Positions 50,148 to 58,302 of a stretch of DNA of 64,000 nucleotides are shown here, piece after piece. Position numbers and translations under genes: made by a program. Within the stretch, counting starts at the first letter, position 1, and every line of letters starts with the position of its first letter. The stretch comes from a virus. The notes below the pieces were generated by a model that worked only from the letters and a program-made list of their open reading frames with translations, did not search any database and had not been told where the DNA came from. The stretch covers positions 17,338 through 81,337 of IMG/VR virus record IMGVR_UViG_3300023179_000072; one strand, given 5' to 3'.

Positions 50148-52146
50148 GGAAGCTTGGCTTGGACTTGGTGATCTTGATAAGTTAATTATCAATGACAATC
50201 CAATGATAGGCAGATCCAAATCCGATATAGAGAAACCAGATTTGCACCTATTAAGACTATTAAGAGATCCAAAATATTTAGGAAGCACTTGTAAACTATT
50301 ATTTGACATAGAATTACATCCTATACAGATTGTTTTATTACAAGAATTCTGGTATACTCCTTTTCCAATGTTTATTGCTACTCGTGGTTTTGGTAAAAGT
50401 TTTATACTCGCCCTATATGCTTTGCTTAAATGTATCTTTATTCCCGGTACTAAAATTGTTATTGTTGGTTCAGCATTTAGACAAAGTAAAATTATTTTTG
50501 AATATATGGAAAATATTTGGAATAACAGCGCTATTTTACGTAGTATTTTTACTGGAAATAATGATGGTCCTAGAAGAGATGTTGATAGATGTACCATAAG
50601 ATTAGGAGATAGCTGGACTATTGCCGTGCCTTTAGGAACAGGAGAAAAAATTAGAGGTTTAAGAGCCCATATAATTATAGCAGATGAATTTGCTTCTATC
50701 TCTCCTGAAATATACGAAACTGTGGTTTCGGGTTTCGCTGCTGTTAGTGCTAGCCCAATACAAAATGTTAAAGAAGAAGCTCGTAAACAGGCTATGATAG
50801 CAGATGGATTATGGACAGAAGAACTCGAAGATATTCAAATTAAAAAGAACAATCAGGCTATTATCGCAGGTACAGCGGATTATAGTTTTAAACACTTTGC
50901 ATCATATTGGAAAAGATATAAATCTATTATAGAAAGTTGTGGAGATAAAAATAAATTAGAAGAATTATTTAAGGGAGAAATACCAGAAAGCTTTAACTGG
51001 AAAGATTATTCTATTATTAGAATACCCTATGAATTAGTACCTAAAGGATTTATGGACGATAAACAGGTATCTAGATCAAAAGCTACTATACATACTGGTA
51101 TATATAATATGGAATATGCCGCATGTTTTACAGAAGATAGCGATGGATTCTTTAAAAGAAGTCTTATTGAGAGCTGTGTGTGTAATGAAACCAAACCAAT
51201 AATTATTGGAGAAAAACCCATAATATTTGATGCATCAATAACAGGAAGCCCAAATCTGCAATATATTTATGGAGTTGATCCAGCATCAGAAAAAGATAAT
51301 TTCAGTATTGTGGTATTAGAACTTCATTCAGACCACTCTAGAATAGTATATTGTTGGACAACAAATAGAAATAATTTTAAAGAAAGACAAAAAACAGGAT
51401 TAGTTAAAGAATATGATTTTTATGGATTTTGTGCTAGGAAGATCAGAAGCTTAATGAAAACTTTCCCATGCTACAGAATAGGAATGGATGCTCAAGGTGG
51501 TGGAGTAGCTATAGAAGAAGCACTTCATGATCCTAGAAATTTGGAAGAAGGAGAAAGCCTAATATGGCCAGTAATAGAATCTACAAAATATAAAGAAACA
51601 GATGATAATCAAGGTCTTCATATTTTAGAATTAGTTCAATTTGCTAGAGCAGACTGGACTACTCAAGCTAATCATGGATTGCGTAAAGACCTAGAAGATA
51701 AAATTATTTTATTTCCAAGATTTGATCAATTAAGTTTAGCATTGGCTCTAGATAAAGAAAATCAAGATATTATGGAAACATCTTTTGATAATTTATATGA
51801 TTCAGAAAGTGAGTGCATATTAGAGATTGAAGAATTAAAAAATGAATTAACTACTATTATTATGACACAAACTAGTGGTGGCTCAGGAGCTAGAGACAGA
51901 TGGGATACTCCTGAAGTTAAAACTCCTAATGGTAAAAAGGGCAAACTAAGAAAAGATAGATATAGTTCACTAGTTATAGCAAATATGTTAGCTAGACAAT
52001 TAAGTAGAAGTTCTGAGCCAATTCAATATGATATTATTGGAGATAATCTTGCTAATCTGGAAAAACAAAAAGGAACTATGTATAGAGGGCCTAATTGGTT
52101 TACAGAAGAAGCTAATAATAATATATATAGAGGTATTTACAGGTAA
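50119..52146 (+). CDS. terL: Terminase large subunit (675 aa)
   Basis: The ATPase motor has Walker A at about residues 87-95 (ATRGFGKSF) and Walker B at about 184-190 (HIIIADEF), with an adenine-binding-type segment before (HPIQIVLLQEFW). The C-terminal nuclease is RNase H-like: YIYGVDPASEKDNFSIVVLE and later RIGMDAQGGGVAIEEAL supply acidic metal ligands. It pumps and cuts DNA at the portal. The ATG at 50119 is preferred to an in-frame TTG at 50110. Confidence 0.95.
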   Translation: MQDHKLKIYEEAWLGLGDLDKLIINDNPMIGRSKSDIEKPDLHLLRLLRDPKYLGSTCKLLFDIELHPIQIVLLQEFWYTPFPMFIATRGFGKSFILALYALLKCIFIPGTKIVIVGSAFRQSKIIFEYMENIWNNSAILRSIFTGNNDGPRRDVDRCTIRLGDSWTIAVPLGTGEKIRGLRAHIIIADEFASISPEIYETVVSGFAAVSASPIQNVKEEARKQAMIADGLWTEELEDIQIKKNNQAIIAGTADYSFKHFASYWKRYKSIIESCGDKNKLEELFKGEIPESFNWKDYSIIRIPYELVPKGFMDDKQVSRSKATIHTGIYNMEYAACFTEDSDGFFKRSLIESCVCNETKPIIIGEKPIIFDASITGSPNLQYIYGVDPASEKDNFSIVVLELHSDHSRIVYCWTTNRNNFKERQKTGLVKEYDFYGFCARKIRSLMKTFPCYRIGMDAQGGGVAIEEALHDPRNLEEGESLIWPVIESTKYKETDDNQGLHILELVQFARADWTTQANHGLRKDLEDKIILFPRFDQLSLALALDKENQDIMETSFDNLYDSESECILEIEELKNELTTIIMTQTSGGSGARDRWDTPEVKTPNGKKGKLRKDRYSSLVIANMLARQLSRSSEPIQYDIIGDNLANLEKQKGTMYRGPNWFTEEANNNIYRGIYR

Positions 52147-52150
52147 GCTG

Positions 52151-52159
52151 GTGTATATT
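52151..52159 (+). promoter_or_regulatory. Late-type promoter box GTGTATATT
   Basis: GTGTATATT 36 bp before the portal ATG, no -35 hexamer. Confidence 0.5.
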
Positions 52160-52195
52160 AATATAAATCTATCGTAATACCAATGTAATACTATT

Positions 52196-54388
52196 ATGCC
52201 TAGAAAAAAAACAAACCAAAACAAAAATATCAAAAATGCGCCTCCGGCTCAGCCAGAATTAGCCTATATAACATGGTCAGATGATACAGCTTCCAAGCAA
52301 GAAGCCCTAAAAGAAGCATCCAAAGGACTAGATGAATTTAGACTAATAGATAAAACAGTTGCTAATAATAGTAGATATCGTTTAGATTTTTCTAACTTAG
52401 AGCCCAATACTAGCGGTAGACCAGGTTTAACTAGACGAGATTATGATTATTTTCGTCCAGAAGAATCTATTCCCATATACATAAAATCGATTTTTCAAAA
52501 AGCGATAATAATGTATGATAGGGTAGGAATAGTTAAAAATGTTATTGATTTAATGGCAGATTTTGCTTCTCGCGGCATCAGACCGGTTCATCCCAATAAA
52601 AGAATAGAAAGATTTTATCGTAATTGGTTTGATAAGGTTAATGGTGAAGATAGAAGTGAAAGATTTTTAAATAATCTTTATAAAGTAGGAAATGTTGTTA
52701 TTAATAAACAAACAGCTAAAATTACTGTTAAAATAGAAGAAAATTTATACAAGGCCACAGGAGCCACCGATATTATATTGGATAATGATGCAAAAACAGA
52801 AAAAAGAGAAATTCCATGGAAATATACTTTTATAGATCCAACCTATGTCGATGTAATAGGTGGACCTCTAGCTTCCTTTCTGGGAAATAGAGCATATTCT
52901 ATTACTCTCCCCGCAGGATTACGACAAATTATTAATTCACCAAAATCAGAATCTGAACAAGAAATGTTGCGTCAACTTCCTCAACAAATACTAGAGGCAG
53001 CTTTAAGTAAAAAAGAGTACATACTAGATTCTGCTAAAACTTATGTTTGTCATTATAAAAAAGACGATTGGCAGACTTGGGCATATCCAATGACATATGC
53101 TATTATGGATGATATTAATATTATAGAAAAATTAAAATTAGCAGATCTTGCTGCTTTAGATGGAGCAATATCAAATATTAGAATTTTTAAATTAGGAAGC
53201 TTAGAGCATAAAATAGCTCCAACAGCTGCTGCTGCTAGTAAATTAAGCTCTATTTTAGAAAATAATGTTGGTGGAGGTACTATGGATCTGGTTTGGGGAC
53301 CAGATTTAGAACTAATAGAATCAAAAACAACTGTTCATGAATTTTTGGGTGAAGCTAAATATATTCCACATCTTAATAGTATTTATGCTGGTCTTGGTAT
53401 TCCTCCAACCTTAACAGGAGCTTATGGAGCATCAGGAACCACAAATAATTTTATATCACTAAAAACTTTAACTCAAAGATTAGAATATGGCCGTAAAAAA
53501 TTAATTAATTTTTGGAAACAAGAATTTATAGCAGTACAAAAAGCTATGGGTTTTACTTATCCAGCTAAACTAGAGTTTGATAGAATGGATCTTAGTAATG
53601 AAGATGCAGAAAAAGCATTATTAGTTCAACTAGCTGATCGTAATTTAGTATCTGATGAAATGCTACAAAGAATTTTTGGTTTTGATCCAGAAATAGAACG
53701 AAATAGACTAAATAGAGAAAATAGAGATAGAAATAATGGTCGTATGATTAGAAAATCTGGTCCTTGGCATGATCCTCAATTGGAAAATTCATTAAAGAAA
53801 ATAGCATTACAAGGAGGTTCAGTTTCACCATCTCAAGTGGGACTAGAACTGGAAAAGAAAAAAAGTGGAGAAAAAAATTCATTAGAATTAAGATCCGAAT
53901 TAAATCCATCAAAAAATTTAAATAGTACACCCCAAATTGAAGATACTCCATCAGGACAACCTGGACAGGGTAGGCCAAAATTATCCAAAGACACCAAACC
54001 TAGAAAAAGTAAAACTTTTGTTCCTCAGACTGGCGCTTCTTTACATTTGTGGGCAATATCATGTCAAGATAAAATTTCTGAAATTTTAAATCCAATTTTA
54101 CTAGAATTTTATAGTAAAAAAAATATGAGAAGTTTATCTAGTTTAGAATATGACGAGGCAGAAAAAACTAAAACTAAAGTATTTTTATCATTAGAACCTA
54201 TGAAAAATATTGATGAAAATATTATTTTAGGTAAATTATCAATAATTAATGACTCTAATATTAATACAATATATAATGAATATATCAAATGGGCCAAAAA
54301 TATCTCTATAAATTTATCTAAAACCTTAACCTCAGAAGAACACAAATATAATAAAGCCTATTTTTATAGCTTGGTGTATAGTTCTTAA
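52196..54388 (+). CDS. Portal protein (730 aa)
   Basis: Large head protein directly after terL. The blocks AIIMYDRVGIVKNVIDLMAD FASRG, SAKTYVCHYKKDDWQTWAYP and GIPPTLTGAYGASGTTNNFI SLKTLTQRLEY are characteristic of portal proteins of large myophages. A low-complexity segment at about residues 555-620 and a helical end follow. It forms the dodecameric DNA channel. Confidence 0.85.
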   Translation: MPRKKTNQNKNIKNAPPAQPELAYITWSDDTASKQEALKEASKGLDEFRLIDKTVANNSRYRLDFSNLEPNTSGRPGLTRRDYDYFRPEESIPIYIKSIFQKAIIMYDRVGIVKNVIDLMADFASRGIRPVHPNKRIERFYRNWFDKVNGEDRSERFLNNLYKVGNVVINKQTAKITVKIEENLYKATGATDIILDNDAKTEKREIPWKYTFIDPTYVDVIGGPLASFLGNRAYSITLPAGLRQIINSPKSESEQEMLRQLPQQILEAALSKKEYILDSAKTYVCHYKKDDWQTWAYPMTYAIMDDINIIEKLKLADLAALDGAISNIRIFKLGSLEHKIAPTAAAASKLSSILENNVGGGTMDLVWGPDLELIESKTTVHEFLGEAKYIPHLNSIYAGLGIPPTLTGAYGASGTTNNFISLKTLTQRLEYGRKKLINFWKQEFIAVQKAMGFTYPAKLEFDRMDLSNEDAEKALLVQLADRNLVSDEMLQRIFGFDPEIERNRLNRENRDRNNGRMIRKSGPWHDPQLENSLKKIALQGGSVSPSQVGLELEKKKSGEKNSLELRSELNPSKNLNSTPQIEDTPSGQPGQGRPKLSKDTKPRKSKTFVPQTGASLHLWAISCQDKISEILNPILLEFYSKKNMRSLSSLEYDEAEKTKTKVFLSLEPMKNIDENIILGKLSIINDSNINTIYNEYIKWAKNISINLSKTLTSEEHKYNKAYFYSLVYSS

Positions 54389-54420
54389 TAACCATTTATT
54401 TTTTGAAAGCTATAAAACAT

Positions 54421-56007
54421 ATGATTATATATAAATCAGAAATAGATGATGGTTTATCTGAAAAACTATATGCTAGTGCATTTGTATCATACGCATCTTT
54501 AGCATTCAAAGCTGATCAATTTGAAGAAAAAACCAAGTCTAATATTAAGAGTTTAGCTAATATTAATGATAAAGATTTATATTATGTTCAATCTATTTTA
54601 GTAAGTTCTTCATGGAATAAGAATGATGATATTTTTGATAAAGAAGAAGTATGGGCCGCTCGCAAAACACCAGAAGACAAACCAACTAATCTAGAACATG
54701 ATGAACATAATATTATTGGTCATATTACCGCTAATTGGCCAATTAATGAAGATGGAGACATTATAGATGAATCAACACAACCAAAAGATTTACCAGAAAA
54801 ATATCATATATTAACAGGATCAGTAATCTATACGGGATTTTCTAATACTGATCTTAGAAATAGAGCTTTAAATCTTATATCAGAAATTGAATCAGGAAAT
54901 AAATATGTTAGTATGGAGTGTTTTTTCCAAGGATTTGATTATGGATTATTAAATAATAATAATGGAGAATATAGCATATTAACTAGAAATGAATCTACTG
55001 CTCATTTAACAAAATATTTAAGAGCATATGGTGGATTAGGACATCATGAAAACTATAAAATAGGTAGAGTGCTCAGAGATATAACTTTTTCTGGAAAAGG
55101 TTTTGTTAATAAACCCGCTAATCCAGATAGTATTATATTTAATTCTGACAATCTAAAAATTAGTAAAGGTTATATAATAATAGAACCTAATAATAATTAT
55201 ATTATTTTATCCGATAACAAAGAAAAAAATATCAATTTATCAAAAATAGGTGTAAGTAATTGTTACGTTAATTCTAAGGAGAATATTAATATGAATTCAG
55301 ATAATCAAGTTGAAAATACCGAAACAAATACAGATTCTTCAAATCAGCTAACAGAGGCATTAAATCTAGTTTCATCATTAAAAAATGAACTAGCTCAAGC
55401 TCAAGTATCTTTAGCTGAAAAAGATAAGCAATTAGAAGAATATCTAAATAAGCTTAACTTAACTGATGAAGATCGTAAAACAATTCAAGCTCAACTAGAC
55501 GAAACATTAGCTCGTGAAAATTCTACTGTTGAAAGACTAAAAGCTGAGTTAGTTGCTGCAAATGAACTTATCGCAGCTTATAAAGCTAAAGAAGAAGAAA
55601 CAGCTAAAAAAGAGAAAAAAATGAAAAGAGTTTCTGATCTAATGGAAGCTGGTCTGGATAATGATACAGCAGTCTCAAGCGTCGAACAGTTTGAATCTCT
55701 TGACGATAATTCTTTTGATAATATCAAAACATTGATTACTGCTGTTAAAAAATCTCCTCTAACTAAAGAAGAAAAAGATCAGCTAGAGGATAAAGAAGAA
55801 CAAGATGAAGAACAAGATAAAACAGAAGATTCAAAGTCTTCGGTAGTCTTAGCCGATGTATCTATTCTTGAAACAGTAGAAACAGAACAAACAGCTGATT
55901 TAAGTGTTGGTGGTGAAGTTGCAACATCCGAATCTTCAACACGAGCTGCTTTGGTAGATTTTGTGTATAATAGACTAGGCAAAAAACCACATAATAAGGG
56001 AGAGTAA
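54421..56007 (+). CDS. Prohead protease-scaffold fusion (528 aa)
   Basis: The N-terminal 270 residues look like a head maturation protease: VQSILVSSSWNKNDDIFDKE EVWAARKTPEDKPTNLEHDE HNIIGHI (candidate His), SMECFFQGFDYGLL (candidate Ser region) and FSGKGFVNKPANPDS. From about residue 290 it becomes a long acidic coiled coil (LKNELAQAQVSLAEKDKQLE), a scaffold. An internal ribosome-binding site and ATG at 55291 would make the scaffold alone. Catalytic residues are inferred. Confidence 0.75.
   Translation: MIIYKSEIDDGLSEKLYASAFVSYASLAFKADQFEEKTKSNIKSLANINDKDLYYVQSILVSSSWNKNDDIFDKEEVWAARKTPEDKPTNLEHDEHNIIGHITANWPINEDGDIIDESTQPKDLPEKYHILTGSVIYTGFSNTDLRNRALNLISEIESGNKYVSMECFFQGFDYGLLNNNNGEYSILTRNESTAHLTKYLRAYGGLGHHENYKIGRVLRDITFSGKGFVNKPANPDSIIFNSDNLKISKGYIIIEPNNNYIILSDNKEKNINLSKIGVSNCYVNSKENINMNSDNQVENTETNTDSSNQLTEALNLVSSLKNELAQAQVSLAEKDKQLEEYLNKLNLTDEDRKTIQAQLDETLARENSTVERLKAELVAANELIAAYKAKEEETAKKEKKMKRVSDLMEAGLDNDTAVSSVEQFESLDDNSFDNIKTLITAVKKSPLTKEEKDQLEDKEEQDEEQDKTEDSKSSVVLADVSILETVETEQTADLSVGGEVATSESSTRAALVDFVYNRLGKKPHNKGE
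55291..56007 (+). CDS. Nested scaffold protein, internal in-frame start (238 aa)
   Basis: TAAGGAG lies 8 nt before an in-frame ATG (MNSDNQVENTETNTDSSNQL) at residue 291 of the protease gene, exactly where the coiled-coil scaffold begins. Lambda C/Nu3 uses the same nested arrangement to make scaffold in excess of protease. The AAGGAG would otherwise only encode K-E in a linker. Confidence 0.65.
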   Translation: MNSDNQVENTETNTDSSNQLTEALNLVSSLKNELAQAQVSLAEKDKQLEEYLNKLNLTDEDRKTIQAQLDETLARENSTVERLKAELVAANELIAAYKAKEEETAKKEKKMKRVSDLMEAGLDNDTAVSSVEQFESLDDNSFDNIKTLITAVKKSPLTKEEKDQLEDKEEQDEEQDKTEDSKSSVVLADVSILETVETEQTADLSVGGEVATSESSTRAALVDFVYNRLGKKPHNKGE

Positions 56008-56009
56008 AT

Positions 56010-56462
56010 ATGGCTCTAAAACCAGATCGTATTGAATCTTACACTGATATCTCATTTTTTTGTGATACAGTATCTGAGCGTGGCGGTATAGTATCCCATG
56101 TTACCGGCGGTAGCGGTGTAAGCATGGATGATGCTAATTCTGTTGTCAGATATGCGACTAATCAATCAGGCACTAAGCCAGCAGGCTTACTATTGAACGA
56201 TGTTGTTAATATTGATTTAACTAGACAGCATATCAATTGGAATAAAGATGAAGTCCAAGTTGGTGGTAAAGTTACTCTGCTTCGTCAGGGTCAAGTAACA
56301 ACCAATATGGTAGCTGCTGTAACTCCAGCAATTGGTGATGATGCATACTATGGCGCTAGTGGATTACTAACCAATGTTAGCACTAACAGTGTTAAGGTTG
56401 GCAGATTCCTAAGCGTCAAAGATGTTAATGGTTATGTTAAAGTTGACATCAATATTACCTAA
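56010..56462 (+). CDS. Head decoration/stabilisation protein (150 aa)
   Basis: MALKPDRIESYTDISFFCDT VSERGGIVSH.., then GTKPAGLLLNDVVNIDLTRQ, KVTLLRQGQVTTNMV, IGDDAYYGASGLLTN: beta-rich Gly/Val-rich protein between protease and capsid genes, the usual site of decoration proteins. AAGGGAGAG before the ATG. Higher-GC codons than its neighbours suggest high expression. Confidence 0.75.
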   Translation: MALKPDRIESYTDISFFCDTVSERGGIVSHVTGGSGVSMDDANSVVRYATNQSGTKPAGLLLNDVVNIDLTRQHINWNKDEVQVGGKVTLLRQGQVTTNMVAAVTPAIGDDAYYGASGLLTNVSTNSVKVGRFLSVKDVNGYVKVDINIT

Positions 56463-56484
56463 TTTTATAATGGAGAATAAACTT

Positions 56485-57489
56485 ATGACCACAAATAGAT
56501 TTGAACCCACACCAGAACTAACAGATCTTCTAGTACGTTCTGGTTCACAGAATAGAGAAGTTAGTTTAGCAGCCTGCCATGAGTTTGCTAAAGCTCTTGA
56601 GCTACCATTGCGTAAAGGTATTCTAAGCGGCGATATTCTAAGTGGTCTCTTTGAGCCAATCAAATTGGCCCCAGGAGCTACCCCAGAATTCCCACTAGAC
56701 TTTCTTGCTCCAGGTAGCGAAAAAGATTTTGTTGCTTATGTTATTCCTAATCACGGTTATATCCCAGAAAGACATGTCGAAGGCGATTATGTCATGGTTC
56801 CAACATATGATGTTGGCGCTAGTATTGACTATCTCCTAAAGTATGCTCGTGATGCTCGTTGGGATGTTGTTGGTCGTGCTATGGAGGTTCTAGAGGGTGC
56901 TTTTGTTAAGAAGATGAACGACGACGGTTGGCACACATTGCTAGCCGCTGGTGTTGATCGTAACATTGTTGTATTTGATAGTGATGCTGCTAATGGCCAG
57001 TTTACAAAGAGATTAGTCTCTCTCATGAAAACAGTAATGAGACGTAATGGCGGCGGTAACTCTACAAGTATTAACAGAGGCAAACTGACTGACCTTTATA
57101 TCTCGCCAGAAAGTATGGAAGATATCCGTAATTGGGGTATTGACCAAGTTGACGAGATTACTCGTAGAGAAATCTATGTTGCAGATGATGGCACTCTAAA
57201 TCGTGTATTTGGTATTAACCTACATGATCTTGATGAATTGGGCGAAGGCCAGCAATATCAGCTATTCTATAGCGATATTCTCGGAGCTTCACTACCCGGT
57301 TCAAAGAGCGAGCTTGTTGTTGGCCTTGATCTTCGCAATCGTGATAGTTTCATTATGCCAATAAGAGAAGAAGTACAGATCTTCGAAGACGATACTTTAC
57401 ATCGTCAGCGTAGAGCTGGTTACTATGGACATGCTGAAGTAGGCTTTGCCGTGCTAGATAACCGTAGAGTTCTTCTAGGCGCCGTCTGA
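56485..57489 (+). CDS. Major capsid protein (334 aa)
   Basis: The start at 56485 follows GGAGAATAAACTT. MTTNRFEPTPELTDLLVRSG, LFEPIKLAPGATPEFPLDFL APGSEKDFVAYVIPNHG, then a long helix and GKLTDLYISPESMEDIRNWG with C-terminal REEVQIFEDDTLHRQRRAGY YGHAEVGFAVLDNRRV: the arrangement of HK97-fold capsid proteins of large phages. Followed by a strong terminator. Codon use is clearly less AT-rich than flanking genes. Confidence 0.9.
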   Translation: MTTNRFEPTPELTDLLVRSGSQNREVSLAACHEFAKALELPLRKGILSGDILSGLFEPIKLAPGATPEFPLDFLAPGSEKDFVAYVIPNHGYIPERHVEGDYVMVPTYDVGASIDYLLKYARDARWDVVGRAMEVLEGAFVKKMNDDGWHTLLAAGVDRNIVVFDSDAANGQFTKRLVSLMKTVMRRNGGGNSTSINRGKLTDLYISPESMEDIRNWGIDQVDEITRREIYVADDGTLNRVFGINLHDLDELGEGQQYQLFYSDILGASLPGSKSELVVGLDLRNRDSFIMPIREEVQIFEDDTLHRQRRAGYYGHAEVGFAVLDNRRVLLGAV

Positions 57490-57522
57490 TCCTAAGATCT
57501 GCATTATAGTGTTATGTAAATA

Positions 57523-57557
57523 AGAGAGCCAGAGGTATCTGGCTCTCTTTTTTTTTT
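57523..57557 (+). terminator. Rho-independent terminator after the capsid gene
   Basis: AGAGAGCCAGA, loop GGTA, TCTGGCTCTCT, then nine or more T. Perfect 11-bp stem. Confidence 0.97.
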
Positions 57558-57561
57558 AAGG

Positions 57562-57570
57562 GTGTATATT
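57562..57570 (+). promoter_or_regulatory. Late-type promoter box GTGTATATT
   Basis: GTGTATATT immediately after the capsid terminator and 40 bp before the next ATG; no -35 hexamer. Its place right behind a terminator strongly suggests a promoter. Confidence 0.6.
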
Positions 57571-57610
57571 ACAGATAATATCATATTAGTAAAATCAGAG
57601 ACTAATTATT

Positions 57611-58015
57611 ATGCCAGCAAGCAAATATGATTTTTCTATCGAGCAAGGAACATCTTTTAAATTAGCATTAACTTATAAAGATTCTCAACAAACTCCCATA
57701 GATATTACCAATTGGTGTGCTAGATTAATTTGGACAACAGATGATGGATCTTCTCAAGCTTTTAGTACAACTAATAATGATAATAGCATTTATAAGTTTG
57801 ATATTATTGGACCAGATGGAAAACTAATATTACAAATACCAGCAAATACTACTAATCAGTTTTTATTTAATAAGGCTAAATATGATCTGGAATTAGAAAG
57901 TCCATATGATATGTATACCGGAGGAGGAAAAGAAACTATTAGATTATTATTTGGAACAATAAAAATTACTCCTAGATATAGTGAAACTAATACTCTATTA
58001 GATTGTCAAACATGA
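57611..58015 (+). CDS. Ig-like virion structural protein (134 aa)
   Basis: YDFSIEQGTSFKLALTYKDS QQTPIDITNWCARLIWTTDD: the pattern DF.IeqGstf.l.l.wkd..g.piDlTg..AR...r marks a family of phage neck or baseplate-linked proteins with an immunoglobulin-like fold. Role inferred from context and family. ATGA overlap with the next gene. Confidence 0.65.
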   Translation: MPASKYDFSIEQGTSFKLALTYKDSQQTPIDITNWCARLIWTTDDGSSQAFSTTNNDNSIYKFDIIGPDGKLILQIPANTTNQFLFNKAKYDLELESPYDMYTGGGKETIRLLFGTIKITPRYSETNTLLDCQT

Positions 58016-58275
58016 ATGATTTTATTGTAATAGTAGAAAATAATGAACCAAATACTATTTCTATAGAAACTAGTTTTTTAGACAATATAGATACCATAGA
58101 AATAGAAAGATTTTCAGCTCCTAGTGTAAATATATTAAGTGCTTCTACTATTATTAATGTTAGTGATTTACCTGATATTCCTTTTAGTAAAATAACAGGA
58201 AATTTGGATGTATCAAGAATAAGTAATTTGGATGCTTATCTTAATAGCTATACTTTTGATTGCGGCACACCATAA
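58012..58275 (+). CDS. Small virion-associated protein (87 aa)
   Basis: MNDFIVIVENNEPNTISIET, then VSDLPDIPFSKITGNLDVSR and CGTP at the end. The -CGTP / -GGTP ending recurs in the next gene (DGGTP), hinting at a shared signal or assembly motif. The ATG overlaps the previous stop; an in-frame TTG at 58003 is rejected. Confidence 0.6.
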   Translation: MNDFIVIVENNEPNTISIETSFLDNIDTIEIERFSAPSVNILSASTIINVSDLPDIPFSKITGNLDVSRISNLDAYLNSYTFDCGTP

Positions 58276-58302
58276 CTTTTTTATTTTAATGGAGAATACA
58301 TC

